From positions 1 to 55,074 of the forward strand of contig DCJC01000017.1 of the NCBI GenBank assembly GCA_002317355.1: a stretch of 55,074 nt of DNA, read 5' to 3'. Of this stretch, positions 14,619-23,767 are shown piece by piece. The position numbers and the translations under genes are program-made. The notes below the pieces were generated by a model, which ran no database searches, was not told the origin of the DNA, and saw only the letters and a list, made by a program, of their open reading frames with translations. The stretch's first letter is position 1. Each line of letters opens with the position of its first letter. The stretch is from Prevotellaceae bacterium UBA1710 (GTDB lineage: Bacteria; Bacteroidota; Bacteroidia; Bacteroidales; Bacteroidaceae).

Positions 14619-15653
14619 TTACATCGTACGTAGTGCTGCGAGCAATTCTGTATTCTCTGCCTTTGTTCCGATTGTGATTCGAAGGCAGTTCTTACAGAGG
14701 GTGATGCGAGTGCGGTTACGGACTATAATACCCTTTTCTACAAGGTAGTCATAGGCAGCCTGAGCATCGTCCATCTCAGCAAGGAAGAAGTTCGCATCAG
14801 TAGGGTAGATGTGCTTGCAGATAGGGAGTTCAGCAAATGCAGATAGCATACGACCACGTTCCTGAAGGAGAAGTTTAACCCATTGCTCAACCTCGAATGT
14901 GTTGTTGAGACGCTCGAGAGCTGCCTCCTGAGTAAGTTTGTTTACGTTGTAAGGATACTTCACCTTATTATATATGTTGATGATATCCTTAGATGCGAAA
15001 GCCATGCCGCAACGAATAGCTGCAGAGCCCCATGCCTTACTGAGAGTCTGAAGTACGATGAGGTTTGGGAAACGGTTGAGAACCTTTGTGATGCTCTCTT
15101 CCTGTGAGAAGTCGATGTAAGCCTCGTCAACGATAACGAATCCTTGGAACTTCTCAAGAACATCGAAGATAGCCTTGCGGTTGATAGCATTACCTGTAGG
15201 ATTGTTTGGTGAGCAAATCCAAATAACCTTTGTGTTTTCATCGCAGGCAGCGAGAAGAGCCGCTGCCTCAATCTGGAAATTCTGATCGAGAAGAACAGGA
15301 CGGTATTCCACATCGTTGATGTCTGCACAAACCTTATACATACCGTATGTTGGCTCGATGGCAACAACATTATCAACCTTTGGTTCACAGAAACAACGAT
15401 ATACAAGGTCGATAGCCTCGTCAGAACCATTACCAAGGAAGATGCACTCTTCTGGTACGTTCTTGATCTGAGATATGCGCTCCTTTACCTCCTGCTGAAG
15501 AGGATCTGGGTAGCGATTGTATGGATCGTTGTATGGATTCTCGTTTGCATCGAGGAAAACGTGTGCAACGTGACCGCTATATTCGTTACGTGCACTACTA
15601 TATGGAGCGAGTGACCAGATGTTTGGTCGTGTGAGTTCTTGAAGTGATTTCAT
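14619..15653 (-). CDS. hisC: histidinol-phosphate aminotransferase
   Basis: 344 residues, normal length. Fold type I PLP aminotransferase: ENPYNDPYNRYPDP near 38-51, GNGSDEAIDL 75-84, NNPTGN 150-155, VDEAYIDF 175-182, and the PLP lysine in TLSKAWGSAAIRCG (Lys206). It converts imidazole-acetol phosphate to histidinol phosphate in histidine synthesis. It is the last gene of a six-gene minus-strand run that begins with hisG and hisD, but three other genes separate it from hisD. The 39-nt gap to the upstream malY/patB-like gene shows no promoter. No hisB follows in this window. Confidence 0.95.
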   Translation of the reverse strand: MKSLQELTRPNIWSLAPYSSARNEYSGHVAHVFLDANENPYNDPYNRYPDPLQQEVKERISQIKNVPEECIFLGNGSDEAIDLVYRCFCEPKVDNVVAIEPTYGMYKVCADINDVEYRPVLLDQNFQIEAAALLAACDENTKVIWICSPNNPTGNAINRKAIFDVLEKFQGFVIVDEAYIDFSQEESITKVLNRFPNLIVLQTLSKAWGSAAIRCGMAFASKDIINIYNKVKYPYNVNKLTQEAALERLNNTFEVEQWVKLLLQERGRMLSAFAELPICKHIYPTDANFFLAEMDDAQAAYDYLVEKGIIVRNRTRITLCKNCLRITIGTKAENTELLAALRTM

Positions 15654-15692
15654 TTATATTATGATATTTAAAATGTTTATACTATATGATGT

Positions 15693-16874
15693 TTAGCTAA
15701 TTCTTGCCAAGGCATCCTCGAGTCGGAAGCGCTGTGTGGCAAGATTAATTCGAACGAAATCTTTTCCTGCATAACCATAGTGGGAACCTGAGTTCAGATA
15801 TACATGATGGTCGTTGAGGATTTTCTCGGTAAAGGCATCACCATCCATTCCGCTAGCAGAGATGTCCACCCACATGAGATAGGTGCCTTCGAGAGTAACA
15901 GCCTTCCATTCTGGATGATTCTCAAAGAGCCAATGTCGAACGTAATCGTAATTAGCGTAGATGTAGTCGTTAAGTGCAGTCAGCCATTCCTCGCCGTCAG
16001 GAGTATAAGCAGCCTGAAGGGCAATAACGCCGAATGGATTAATGTCGCACACCTCGTTGATGTTGATTGCACGATCTACACGTCTGCGAATGGAATCGTC
16101 CTTTACAATTATATTGGCTATCTGAAGTCCTGCGATGTTGAATGCCTTTGAAGGAGAAAGGCATACAGCGCAAGGGGCATCACTTACAGACATGAATGGA
16201 TGATACTGTGGTTTTGCTTCGCCTGTGATAGCTGCCATTTCTTCTGATCGTGAGAGGTGTGGATTCACGAATTCGCAATGTATCTCATCTGCGATAATGA
16301 AGACATTGTTTCGTCTGCATATCTCACCCATCTTCTGAAGCTCGGATTTGCTCCATACACGACCTGCCGGATTATGAGGATTACAGAGTATGAATACTTT
16401 TACCTTATCATCAGCGCAATGCCGTTCAAATTCCTCAAAGTCGATGATATAGTCGTTGCCGGAGAGCGTGAGAGGCGCTTCTTCTATTATACACTCGTTA
16501 TTACGGATGGAAGAGAAGAAACAATTATATACAGGAGTCTGTACAAGCACCTTGTCTCCTGGCAATGTCATTGCCTTGATGATAGCAGAGATAGCAGGAA
16601 CCACACCTGATGTGTAGATGAACCAATCACGCTCTGGACGCCATCCATGACGCTTGCCAAACCAGTTAATGGTTGCTTCGTAGAAAGATTCCGGCACGGC
16701 TGTATAGCCGAAACAACCATGTTCAAGTCGCTTCTTCAGAGCGTCTGTGATGACAGGAGCTGTCTCGAAATCCATATCCGCAACCCATAGAGGTATGGTG
16801 TCTGGGTATGGCATTGTGTCATACTTATAGCAGTTGGTGCCAAAGCGATTTATGTTTTTATCAAAGTTCATCAA
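15693..16874 (-). CDS. MalY/PatB-type PLP-dependent C-S lyase or aminotransferase
   Basis: 393 residues. The opening NRFGTNCYKYDTMPYP followed by DTIPLWVADMDFETAP is diagnostic of the MalY/PatB family (beta-cystathionase-type lyases). Other features: FGYTAVP near 55-61, NPHNPAGRVW 165-174, ADEIHCEF 195-202 and the PLP lysine Lys243 in SPSKAFNIAGLQ. The likely reaction is beta-elimination of cystathionine or related cysteine conjugates, releasing a thiol. Such enzymes are sometimes recruited as aminotransferases, so in this operon a back-up role in amino-acid transamination is possible. The start may be Met1 or Met2. It lies 35 nt after the DUF3737 gene. Confidence 0.88.
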   Translation of the reverse strand: MMNFDKNINRFGTNCYKYDTMPYPDTIPLWVADMDFETAPVITDALKKRLEHGCFGYTAVPESFYEATINWFGKRHGWRPERDWFIYTSGVVPAISAIIKAMTLPGDKVLVQTPVYNCFFSSIRNNECIIEEAPLTLSGNDYIIDFEEFERHCADDKVKVFILCNPHNPAGRVWSKSELQKMGEICRRNNVFIIADEIHCEFVNPHLSRSEEMAAITGEAKPQYHPFMSVSDAPCAVCLSPSKAFNIAGLQIANIIVKDDSIRRRVDRAININEVCDINPFGVIALQAAYTPDGEEWLTALNDYIYANYDYVRHWLFENHPEWKAVTLEGTYLMWVDISASGMDGDAFTEKILNDHHVYLNSGSHYGYAGKDFVRINLATQRFRLEDALARIS

Positions 16875-16909
16875 AGTGATTAACTATTTGACGATTTTCT
16901 ATTTACTAT

Positions 16910-17782
16910 TTAACCATTTATCTTGATAACGGCATCAGCAGGAGCTTTCTGGTTTTCATCATAGATGATCTCACCGCATTTGCCGTTGACGATGATAGTA
17001 CCCGATGTTGGATTCTTGATACTTGTAACATCGCCATTGATTGTGGCATTGAGAGTGGAGTATTCGAAGAGCAGGTTGGCATCTTCACCGAATGTGCAGT
17101 CTTCGAGAATGAGACCATCAACATAGCAAAGGAGCTGTTCGCCTGTGAGGTGGCAACGAACGAGTCGCATATTCTTTGCGTACCAACCGAGGTATTCGCC
17201 GTTTACCTCACAATCGACGAGTGTAACGTTCTCCGATTCCCAAAATGCATCTTTTGAGTTGATGACAGCGTTGTGTATCTCTACGTTTCGTGCGTACTGA
17301 AAAGAGTAGTTGCCGTCCTGACGATAGTTCTCGATGCGTATGTCGTGAGAGTGCATGAATAGATAATCTGCATTGGCAATCTCTACATTCTTCAATGTTA
17401 TGTCATCGCAATCCCATAATGTTTCCTCTGCATTAGGGAACTTGGTATTCTCTACGTGGATACCTTTCATGCGGCGGAACATCTTAGGTGCCTCAACGAT
17501 GCAGTCTGTCATTCGGCAATCAGAAGAATACCAGAGTGATGAGCGTGCACTCTCTGTGAAGAGGCAATTATGAACTCGGAATCCACGTGTCTCCCAGAAT
17601 ACGTACTTGCCCTCGAAACGGCAGTCTTCCGCTTCGATGTTACTTGCCTCCTTGATACTTGACTCACCTACATGTATAGTGACATTCTCAAGACGCAGGT
17701 CGTGGGATGCGTATAGAGGACGTTCGCCTCCAAATTCCTTATTGCTAATTGTTTGCATCATTTCGCTGATATATTGATTCAT
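16910..17782 (-). CDS. DUF3737 family right-handed repeat protein
   Basis: 290 residues, no signal peptide. Repeated units of about 20 residues of the type [LIV]x[LIV]xNCxF run through the protein (for example LENVTIHVGES, FRVHNCLFTES, ITLKNVEIANA, VTLVDCEVNGE, LILEDCTFGED), implying a right-handed beta-helix, as expected for DUF3737. Function is unknown; I see no catalytic motif. Its ATG directly follows the stop of the MATE gene (TAA then ATG), indicating translational coupling. Position in the his operon gives no obvious hint of function. Confidence 0.85.
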   Translation of the reverse strand: MNQYISEMMQTISNKEFGGERPLYASHDLRLENVTIHVGESSIKEASNIEAEDCRFEGKYVFWETRGFRVHNCLFTESARSSLWYSSDCRMTDCIVEAPKMFRRMKGIHVENTKFPNAEETLWDCDDITLKNVEIANADYLFMHSHDIRIENYRQDGNYSFQYARNVEIHNAVINSKDAFWESENVTLVDCEVNGEYLGWYAKNMRLVRCHLTGEQLLCYVDGLILEDCTFGEDANLLFEYSTLNATINGDVTSIKNPTSGTIIVNGKCGEIIYDENQKAPADAVIKING

Positions 17783-19177
17783 TTAGTTTGCTTTCTGACT
17801 TCTGTCTTTAATGAAAGACCATTTCCTTGTGCAGAGTCTTGCTGTAAAGATAATTCCACGGAAGCAAAGTTCAATGGCCATAGCTATCCAGACACCTCGC
17901 AGACCCATGGAAGGGGCGAGTAGGAGAGTGAGAGAAACTCTGACAATCCAGATGCTGCCAAGGTTCATTAGGGATGGGATGAGTGTCTTTCCTGCTCCGA
18001 CGAATACTGACATTGCAACTATGGCAGCAGCAAAGCCTGGTTCTGCCCAAGCCTCAATTCTCAGAATTTCTATTCCTAAATCGATCACAGCCTTGTCGGG
18101 AGTGATTATTGACATCATTTCTGGTGCGAAAAACCACATTATGAGTCCCATAAATGCCATAATGCCAACACCTAGAGCCATACATATCCATGCGAATGAG
18201 TGCATCAGATCACGCTTGCTAGCACCTTTACTTTGACCAACGAGCGTTGTAGCAGCTTCTGCCACACCATGTCCAGGCATATAGCAAAGGCTCTCTACGT
18301 TTATTGCAAATGAATTAGCGGCTATGGCGATGCTGCCAAGTGGTGCTATGATACTTGAGATGGCGATCTGAGCAGTGCACATAACTCCTCTTTCCAATCC
18401 TATAGGAAAACCAATTCTTCCTGTTTTCTTCAGAATCTTTCGTTTTGGGATGAAATCGAGAACCTCATCCTGTCGAAAGTTCAGAATCTTATCCTTCATA
18501 GTCATATAAGCAACCATGAAGATAACCGTAATACCGTAGGCTGCCATTGTTCCGTATGCCGCTCCATCTGTTCCCATATCCATGTGGAAGATGAAGAGAT
18601 AGTTAAAGCATACATCGAGGCAGCACATCATAACCATCAGAATACTAGGTACTTTTACGTTTCCTGAACAACGAAGACTACCTGCTGATATGCTGTTGAG
18701 TATCACAAGTGGTAGGCTACAACAGAAGATAGTGAAGTATCGGGAAGCATCGTTGCAAATAACTTCGGAAGCACCAAGCCAATGAGGTAGATGAGGTGCG
18801 AGGATAGTTCCAAGAAAGCCGAGCATTGAAGCAAAGACGATGCCAGAGAATAATCCCTGACGGATAACGCTTCTTGCTCCTTTATTATCACCTGCTCCTA
18901 CACGATGCGCTACCTGTACGGAGAAACCGGAAGCAAAGGCAGAGGTAAGACCTCCGAATAGCCAGATGGTAGTAGAGACAAGTCCAACGGCTGAAGCCTG
19001 ATCTGTACTCAGATGACCGAGCATGGCAGCATCAATCATCTGCATTGCGATGAAGGAGAACTGCGCTATGATGGCAGGTATAGATAAAAGCACAGTGAGA
19101 CGAAACTTCTGTTGAAGCGTCATCTCACTGCCTGCCTCTCTAACGAGAGCTAAGAGTTCGTCCTTGGTATTTGACAT
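17783..19177 (-). CDS. MATE family efflux transporter
   Basis: 464 residues with about twelve membrane segments. The opening AIIAQFSFIAMQMIDAAMLG and the following FASGFSVQVAHRVGAGD are typical of MATE (NorM/DinF) transporters, which export drugs or metabolites in exchange for Na+ or H+. A second half begins with GFPIGLERGVMCTAQ near residue 255. The ATG follows the hisD stop with no gap (TAG then ATG), and its own stop is followed at once by the DUF3737 ATG, so the three are tightly coupled. The substrate is unknown. Confidence 0.92.
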   Translation of the reverse strand: MSNTKDELLALVREAGSEMTLQQKFRLTVLLSIPAIIAQFSFIAMQMIDAAMLGHLSTDQASAVGLVSTTIWLFGGLTSAFASGFSVQVAHRVGAGDNKGARSVIRQGLFSGIVFASMLGFLGTILAPHLPHWLGASEVICNDASRYFTIFCCSLPLVILNSISAGSLRCSGNVKVPSILMVMMCCLDVCFNYLFIFHMDMGTDGAAYGTMAAYGITVIFMVAYMTMKDKILNFRQDEVLDFIPKRKILKKTGRIGFPIGLERGVMCTAQIAISSIIAPLGSIAIAANSFAINVESLCYMPGHGVAEAATTLVGQSKGASKRDLMHSFAWICMALGVGIMAFMGLIMWFFAPEMMSIITPDKAVIDLGIEILRIEAWAEPGFAAAIVAMSVFVGAGKTLIPSLMNLGSIWIVRVSLTLLLAPSMGLRGVWIAMAIELCFRGIIFTARLCTRKWSFIKDRSQKAN

Positions 19178-20461
19178 CTACTTAACTTCTTTCACACGCA
19201 GGCGCATTGCATTAGCATGGGCTTCGAGTTGTTCGTTCTCTGCCATGCAGACAACTGCAGGACCGATAGAACGAATACCATCCTCAGAGAGATGCTGGAA
19301 AGTTACCTTGCGATTATATGAGTCGAGGTTGACACCATTATACGCAAGGGCATAGCCATGAGTAGGGAGAGTATGGTTTGTTCCGCTGGCGTAATCACCA
19401 GCAGACTCACAAGCGTAGTTACCGAGGAATACACTACCAGCATTGATAACCTTTTCTGCAAGAGTCTCAAAGTCTGATGTAGCAATGATAAGATGTTCTG
19501 GAGCATAGGCATTACTCAACGCCATAGCCTCTTCCTTGTCGTGAACGAGAACGAAGTTAGAGTTAACGAGAGTCTTCTCCGCAATCTCGTGACGAGGAAG
19601 TGCTGCGAGCTGTGTATCCAACTCTGCCTCAACCTGATGCATTATATCCTCTGAAGTAGAGATGAGGATAACCTGAGAGTCGATACCGTGCTCTGCTTGA
19701 GAGAGAAGATCAGCTGCAACGAATGCTGGATTACTTGTCTCGTCAGCAATGACACAAACTTCTGAAGGGCCAGCAGGCATATCGATCGCTGCATCATGAA
19801 GAGAAACCTGCTGTTTAGCTGCCATGACGAACTGATTACCAGGACCAAAGATTTTATAAACCTTAGGAACTGATTCTGTGCCATAAGCCATAGCGCCAAT
19901 AGCCTGAACACCACCAGCCTTGAATATCTTGCTTACACCAGCCACACGAGCTGCCATGAGGATAGCAGGATTTACCTTGCCCTCACGGTTAGGAGGTGTA
20001 CAAAGCACGATTTCCTTACATCCAGCAATCTTAGCAGGAGTAGCAAGCATAAGAACGGTAGAGAACAAAGGAGCTGTGCCGCCAGGGATATAGAGTCCAA
20101 CCTTCTCGATAGCAACGCTTTTCTGCCAGCAAACAACACCTGGAGCAGTTTCTACCTTAGCACTCTCAAACTTCTGTGACTCATGGAACTTTGCAATATT
20201 GTCATGGGCAAGGATAAGAGCTTCCTTGAGTTCCTTTGACACGAGAGTTTCTGCCTCGTCAATCTCAGCCTCTGATACTGCGAGGAATGAAAGTTGTACG
20301 TGGTCGAACTTCTCTTCATAGGCAATGACTGCCTTGTCACCATTCTCCTTGACGTCGGCAAGGACAGAAGCAACGGTGGCATTGAGTTGAGAGACATCGA
20401 GGTGTGGACGCTCGATAATCTGCTTGATTTGTTCCTGTGATGGATATTTTATGATGTTCAT
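19178..20461 (-). CDS. hisD: histidinol dehydrogenase
   Basis: 427 residues, normal length. HisD sequence blocks: EKVGLYIPGGTAPLFSTVLM near 115-134, CTPPNREGKVNPAIL, GGVQAIGAMAYGTESVPKV 178-196, DMPAGPSEVCVIAD 229-242, LLSQAEHGIDSQ 254-265, and NAYAPEHLII near 320. It carries out the last two steps of histidine synthesis, histidinol to histidine, with zinc and NAD+. The hisG gene lies 73 nt upstream on the same strand without a promoter that I can see. The MATE gene overlaps nothing but abuts the stop. Confidence 0.97.
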   Translation of the reverse strand: MNIIKYPSQEQIKQIIERPHLDVSQLNATVASVLADVKENGDKAVIAYEEKFDHVQLSFLAVSEAEIDEAETLVSKELKEALILAHDNIAKFHESQKFESAKVETAPGVVCWQKSVAIEKVGLYIPGGTAPLFSTVLMLATPAKIAGCKEIVLCTPPNREGKVNPAILMAARVAGVSKIFKAGGVQAIGAMAYGTESVPKVYKIFGPGNQFVMAAKQQVSLHDAAIDMPAGPSEVCVIADETSNPAFVAADLLSQAEHGIDSQVILISTSEDIMHQVEAELDTQLAALPRHEIAEKTLVNSNFVLVHDKEEAMALSNAYAPEHLIIATSDFETLAEKVINAGSVFLGNYACESAGDYASGTNHTLPTHGYALAYNGVNLDSYNRKVTFQHLSEDGIRSIGPAVVCMAENEQLEAHANAMRLRVKEVK

Positions 20462-20534
20462 TCTTTTTTCCTTATAGGTAATACCGTTCTAACATGTAAA
20501 TACGAACGGCTGTTCTTTTGCTCTTATCCGTGGA

Positions 20535-21386
20535 TTAGAGAATCATCTTCTCGATAGGAGTAACAAGGATGCCCTGTGCACCGAGTTCCTTGAGCTTACC
20601 GATGATCTCCCAGAATACTTTCTGACCGATAACAGCATGAACAGAGCACCATTCCTCGTCAGCGAGAGGGATGATTGTTGGGCTCTTGAGACCTGGAAGT
20701 ACTGCGATGATCTCCTGAAGCTTAGACTTAGGAGCGTTCATACGAACATACTTCTGACCTTCTGCGCTCTTGACTGCCTCGAAACGGAACAACATCTGAT
20801 TGAGAACCTCACGCTTCTCATCTGAAAGGTTCTTGTTAGCAATGAGGAGAGCCTCACTCTCTGTTACTACCTCAACTTCAGCAAGGTTGTTGCTAACGAG
20901 AGTTGAACCACTTGAAACGATATCGAAGATTGCATCAGCAAGACCGATACCAGGAGCAATCTCTACGCTACCTGTGATAACGTGAATCTCAGCGTTGATA
21001 CCCTTCTCGTCAAGGAAACGACGGAGAATACCTGGGTAAGAAGTGGCTATCTTCTTGCCATTGAACCAGTCAAGACCCTTGTATTCGATAGCCTTTGGAA
21101 TAGCGAGGGAGAGACGGCACTTAGAGAAACCGAGACGGCATACTACCTCTGCATCCTCGTTGCGCTCGAGGTATTCATTCTCACCTACGATACCGATGTC
21201 AGCAACACCCATTGCGACACTCTGTGGAATATCGTCATCACGGAGATAAAGAACTTCAAGTGGGAAATTTCCTGATTTTGCAAGCAGAACGCGCTTGCTT
21301 GAGCTAACCTTTATGTCTGCCTCTGTGAGGAGGTTAATACAATCTTCGAAAAGACGTCCTTTGGACTGTAATGCTATACGTAACAT
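20535..21386 (-). CDS. hisG: ATP phosphoribosyltransferase, long form
   Basis: 283 residues, the long form with a C-terminal regulatory domain, so no HisZ is needed. Blocks: LRIALQSKGRLFEDCINLL at the N-terminus, ADIGIVGENEYLER 62-75, RKFL-type PGILRRFLDEKG near 118-129, the phosphoribosyl-binding stretch IGLADAIFDIVSSGSTLVSN 153-172, and a C-terminal ACT-like domain (PTIIPLADEEWCSVHAVIG). It catalyses the first, feedback-inhibited step of histidine synthesis. It is the first gene of the hisG-hisD-MATE-DUF3737-malY-hisC run, with a promoter at 21443-21474. Confidence 0.97.
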   Translation of the reverse strand: MLRIALQSKGRLFEDCINLLTEADIKVSSSKRVLLAKSGNFPLEVLYLRDDDIPQSVAMGVADIGIVGENEYLERNEDAEVVCRLGFSKCRLSLAIPKAIEYKGLDWFNGKKIATSYPGILRRFLDEKGINAEIHVITGSVEIAPGIGLADAIFDIVSSGSTLVSNNLAEVEVVTESEALLIANKNLSDEKREVLNQMLFRFEAVKSAEGQKYVRMNAPKSKLQEIIAVLPGLKSPTIIPLADEEWCSVHAVIGQKVFWEIIGKLKELGAQGILVTPIEKMIL

Positions 21387-21442
21387 GTTTTACCTATTGT
21401 TTATCTTGTTTTTATTTATCTCAAATATTAATATATCGGGTG

Positions 21443-21474
21443 CAAAGTTACAAAAAAAATCCCGAATACGGAAA
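21443..21474 (-). promoter_or_regulatory. promoter of the his operon
   Basis: TAACTTTG (21443-21450) with TTTC (21471-21474) 20 bp upstream on the minus strand. The leader is about 50 nt, and I see no histidine-rich leader peptide or attenuator. Confidence 0.65.
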
Positions 21475-21492
21475 GCTTTTGCTTACAAATTG

Positions 21493-23019
21493 TTACCTCG
21501 TTGCCATCATTGCCTCAATATTCTCATATTTTCGAGCATTCAAGCGTTTGTAGATATTGCCTAGCCATAGTCGATGTGTTCCGATAAAGATGAGACCTAT
21601 GGCAAGAAGAATCAAATATGCAGTATCCTCGGAGGCAAATATCATGAATATCTTGACAAGAAGGAGTGGAACGGTAAATGCCAGGATTTCGATAAATATC
21701 ATAATCCAGCTGTTTTCTACCATCATCTTTCCTGTAAATTTCTGGTTGAGAGGTGATGTCTGCTTGTTATAAACGGCTAATTGCATGAAAAGGAAATTAT
21801 CCACTCCTGCCGTAAATGCCATATAGGCAAAGAGCATTAGCAAGCTTGCTTTTCCTGTAAATACCATTGGCAACATCAGTACGAATGGGAAGAGCAGAAT
21901 TGCGCTAAAGAAATAGTATTTGGCAGTAAGCAGTTTTTCTATCGTGTGATGTCCCATCATGAGGCGCTCAATATAATTGCCCTCAAATGTCATTACTCGA
22001 AGCAGAAGCATTGCTCCATAGATAGCAAAGTTATAGATGAGCCAAAAACGTACCATACCTAATTCATCGTATGCTGATGTGAATGAACAGATCAAACTGA
22101 ACATCAATACGATAAGATTGGCTGAAATAAATGTCTTGCGTACGTTCTTGTTGCGACGGATTGAGAATGTTTCAAGGCGTATGAACTCACCGATTACTCC
22201 CCACTTATCCATAAAACTCATTCGTTTGGAGGTGCTTACCTTAATGGCTTTTTCCTCACGTGAGAGTTCTGCATACACAAACTTATGCTGCAAACAACGA
22301 TTGGCGAATGCAATAATAGCCAATAAGATGAAAATCACACTCCATGCAATGGCATTTCCTCTACATATCCAACCACCTAAGTGGGAATATCCACGAAAAA
22401 GTCGGTCGAAACTTACAGTAAGAGACCAATCGGCATTGAAGAATAATGGAGAGGCAACCAATGCAAGAATTGGTACGATGCAAATCCAATAAAGCATATT
22501 ATGGCTTACAAGTGTGCGGAATATGCTATATGCCTGGGAAATAATAAGTTCTATTATGTAGAAACCTAAGAGAAATAACATTGTTAGCCCAATGCCTTCT
22601 GCGAATATAACTGCCATAATTGCAAAAGGGACATACAGGAACATCATTACCAAGTTGCCATAGGATAGCAATGAGCGTATAATGAAAAAGTCGATGCAAG
22701 TATATCTTGGAATCGGCAACAGAACGTATGGCTTCACTTGCTGAGATGGTGTCTGCTGCATCATGAAGCGAGCAAAGAAATCCAATGTCATTGTGAATGG
22801 AAGAAAGGCATACATGAATTCGTATGCAGTCATACTTCTCAAGTCGGTTGCTATAAGAGCCAATGATATGGATATTCCTATGAGATACATTACCAGCAAA
22901 GCCATCATGAGTAATGCCATGAACTTTGCCACCTTTCCTTGTGTGAGCATAGGTGAACGGCGTTCTGATAGCTTCTGGTGTTTTCTGAGAATAGGGTAGA
23001 GTTGTCGTATAGTGAGCAT
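21493..23019 (-). CDS. DUF5687 family multi-pass membrane protein
   Basis: 508 residues with about ten to twelve hydrophobic segments and a basic N-terminal stretch (ILRKHQKLSERRSPML). The pattern of MTLDFFARFMMQQTPSQQVK, VLLPIPRYTCIDFFIIRSLL and NLVMMFLYVPFAIMAV is that of the DUF5687 family, ABC-2 permease-like proteins of Bacteroidetes. No ATPase partner gene is adjacent; the upstream gene encodes a soluble hypothetical whose stop overlaps this start by one base (TAATG), so the two are coupled. Transport substrate unknown. Confidence 0.8.
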   Translation of the reverse strand: MLTIRQLYPILRKHQKLSERRSPMLTQGKVAKFMALLMMALLVMYLIGISISLALIATDLRSMTAYEFMYAFLPFTMTLDFFARFMMQQTPSQQVKPYVLLPIPRYTCIDFFIIRSLLSYGNLVMMFLYVPFAIMAVIFAEGIGLTMLFLLGFYIIELIISQAYSIFRTLVSHNMLYWICIVPILALVASPLFFNADWSLTVSFDRLFRGYSHLGGWICRGNAIAWSVIFILLAIIAFANRCLQHKFVYAELSREEKAIKVSTSKRMSFMDKWGVIGEFIRLETFSIRRNKNVRKTFISANLIVLMFSLICSFTSAYDELGMVRFWLIYNFAIYGAMLLLRVMTFEGNYIERLMMGHHTIEKLLTAKYYFFSAILLFPFVLMLPMVFTGKASLLMLFAYMAFTAGVDNFLFMQLAVYNKQTSPLNQKFTGKMMVENSWIMIFIEILAFTVPLLLVKIFMIFASEDTAYLILLAIGLIFIGTHRLWLGNIYKRLNARKYENIEAMMATR

Positions 23020-23741
23020 TATTCTTCTATGTCGGTGATACGTGTCTTGAAATTGAGAAGGTGATAACTTGATGTCTCGATGAACGCAAGGTTGAGTCTT
23101 GAAGCCCTACGGAACTTATGCTGTGGGTTGAATGCGTTATCCAGAAGACGATCGTAGTGTGTGAGCGGCTTCTTGTATGTCCTTGTCATAAACTCAAGTT
23201 CCTCGCTCTCGAAATCGAACAGTTCGATAAGTACATGGCCAATGAATGAAGCAACTTGAGCAATACCAAGCTTAGATATCCATTGGTTGAGTTTTACGAA
23301 ATCCACACGATTTCCCTTAGTACGTAAGTATTTTCCCACGGCAATTATACCTGTGAGTGACATGTCCTTAGTTACTATAAGGTCAATATTGGCAACGAGA
23401 AGATGCAGAAACTGCAAAGTCTCGGTACTACAGTCGATATTATGCTTTTCCTGTTCACTTATCTTCTTGTATCGGCGTGATGAGAGGAAACCATAAAGAG
23501 AAGTCTCGGGATAGATGAACTGCTCTTCTGGTGTTGGTACATTAATATCGGCAGGAAGATTTTTGTCTTCCTTTAGTAATTCTGCTCCAGAAACAACATA
23601 GCCATAGATGCCAAGTTTCTTTGCTGTATCGACGAGCTTATTCCACTTAAAAGTTGACATTGGCTTAAGTGGCTCATCTATTATTCCGAATGTACCTGCA
23701 CGAAGTAGAATGGTGAAGTTTTCTTGTATGGTTGGAAACAT
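23019..23741 (-). CDS. hypothetical cytoplasmic protein coupled to the DUF5687 gene
   Basis: 240 residues, no signal peptide or membrane helix. The opening TILLRAGTFG, then STFKWNKLVDTAKKLGIYGYV, has a faint likeness to uncharacterised nucleotidyltransferase-like proteins (PF14907 type), but I see no catalytic Asp pair and do not assign it. The C-terminal part is helical and basic. The ATG-stop overlap with the DUF5687 gene suggests co-translation, and 26 nt separate it from the nhaC-type gene upstream. Real because it sits in a tight run of minus-strand genes with a clean frame. Confidence 0.7.
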   Translation of the reverse strand: MFPTIQENFTILLRAGTFGIIDEPLKPMSTFKWNKLVDTAKKLGIYGYVVSGAELLKEDKNLPADINVPTPEEQFIYPETSLYGFLSSRRYKKISEQEKHNIDCSTETLQFLHLLVANIDLIVTKDMSLTGIIAVGKYLRTKGNRVDFVKLNQWISKLGIAQVASFIGHVLIELFDFESEELEFMTRTYKKPLTHYDRLLDNAFNPQHKFRRASRLNLAFIETSSYHLLNFKTRITDIEE

Positions 23742-23767
23742 AATAGTCAGATGTTAATGGATGATAA

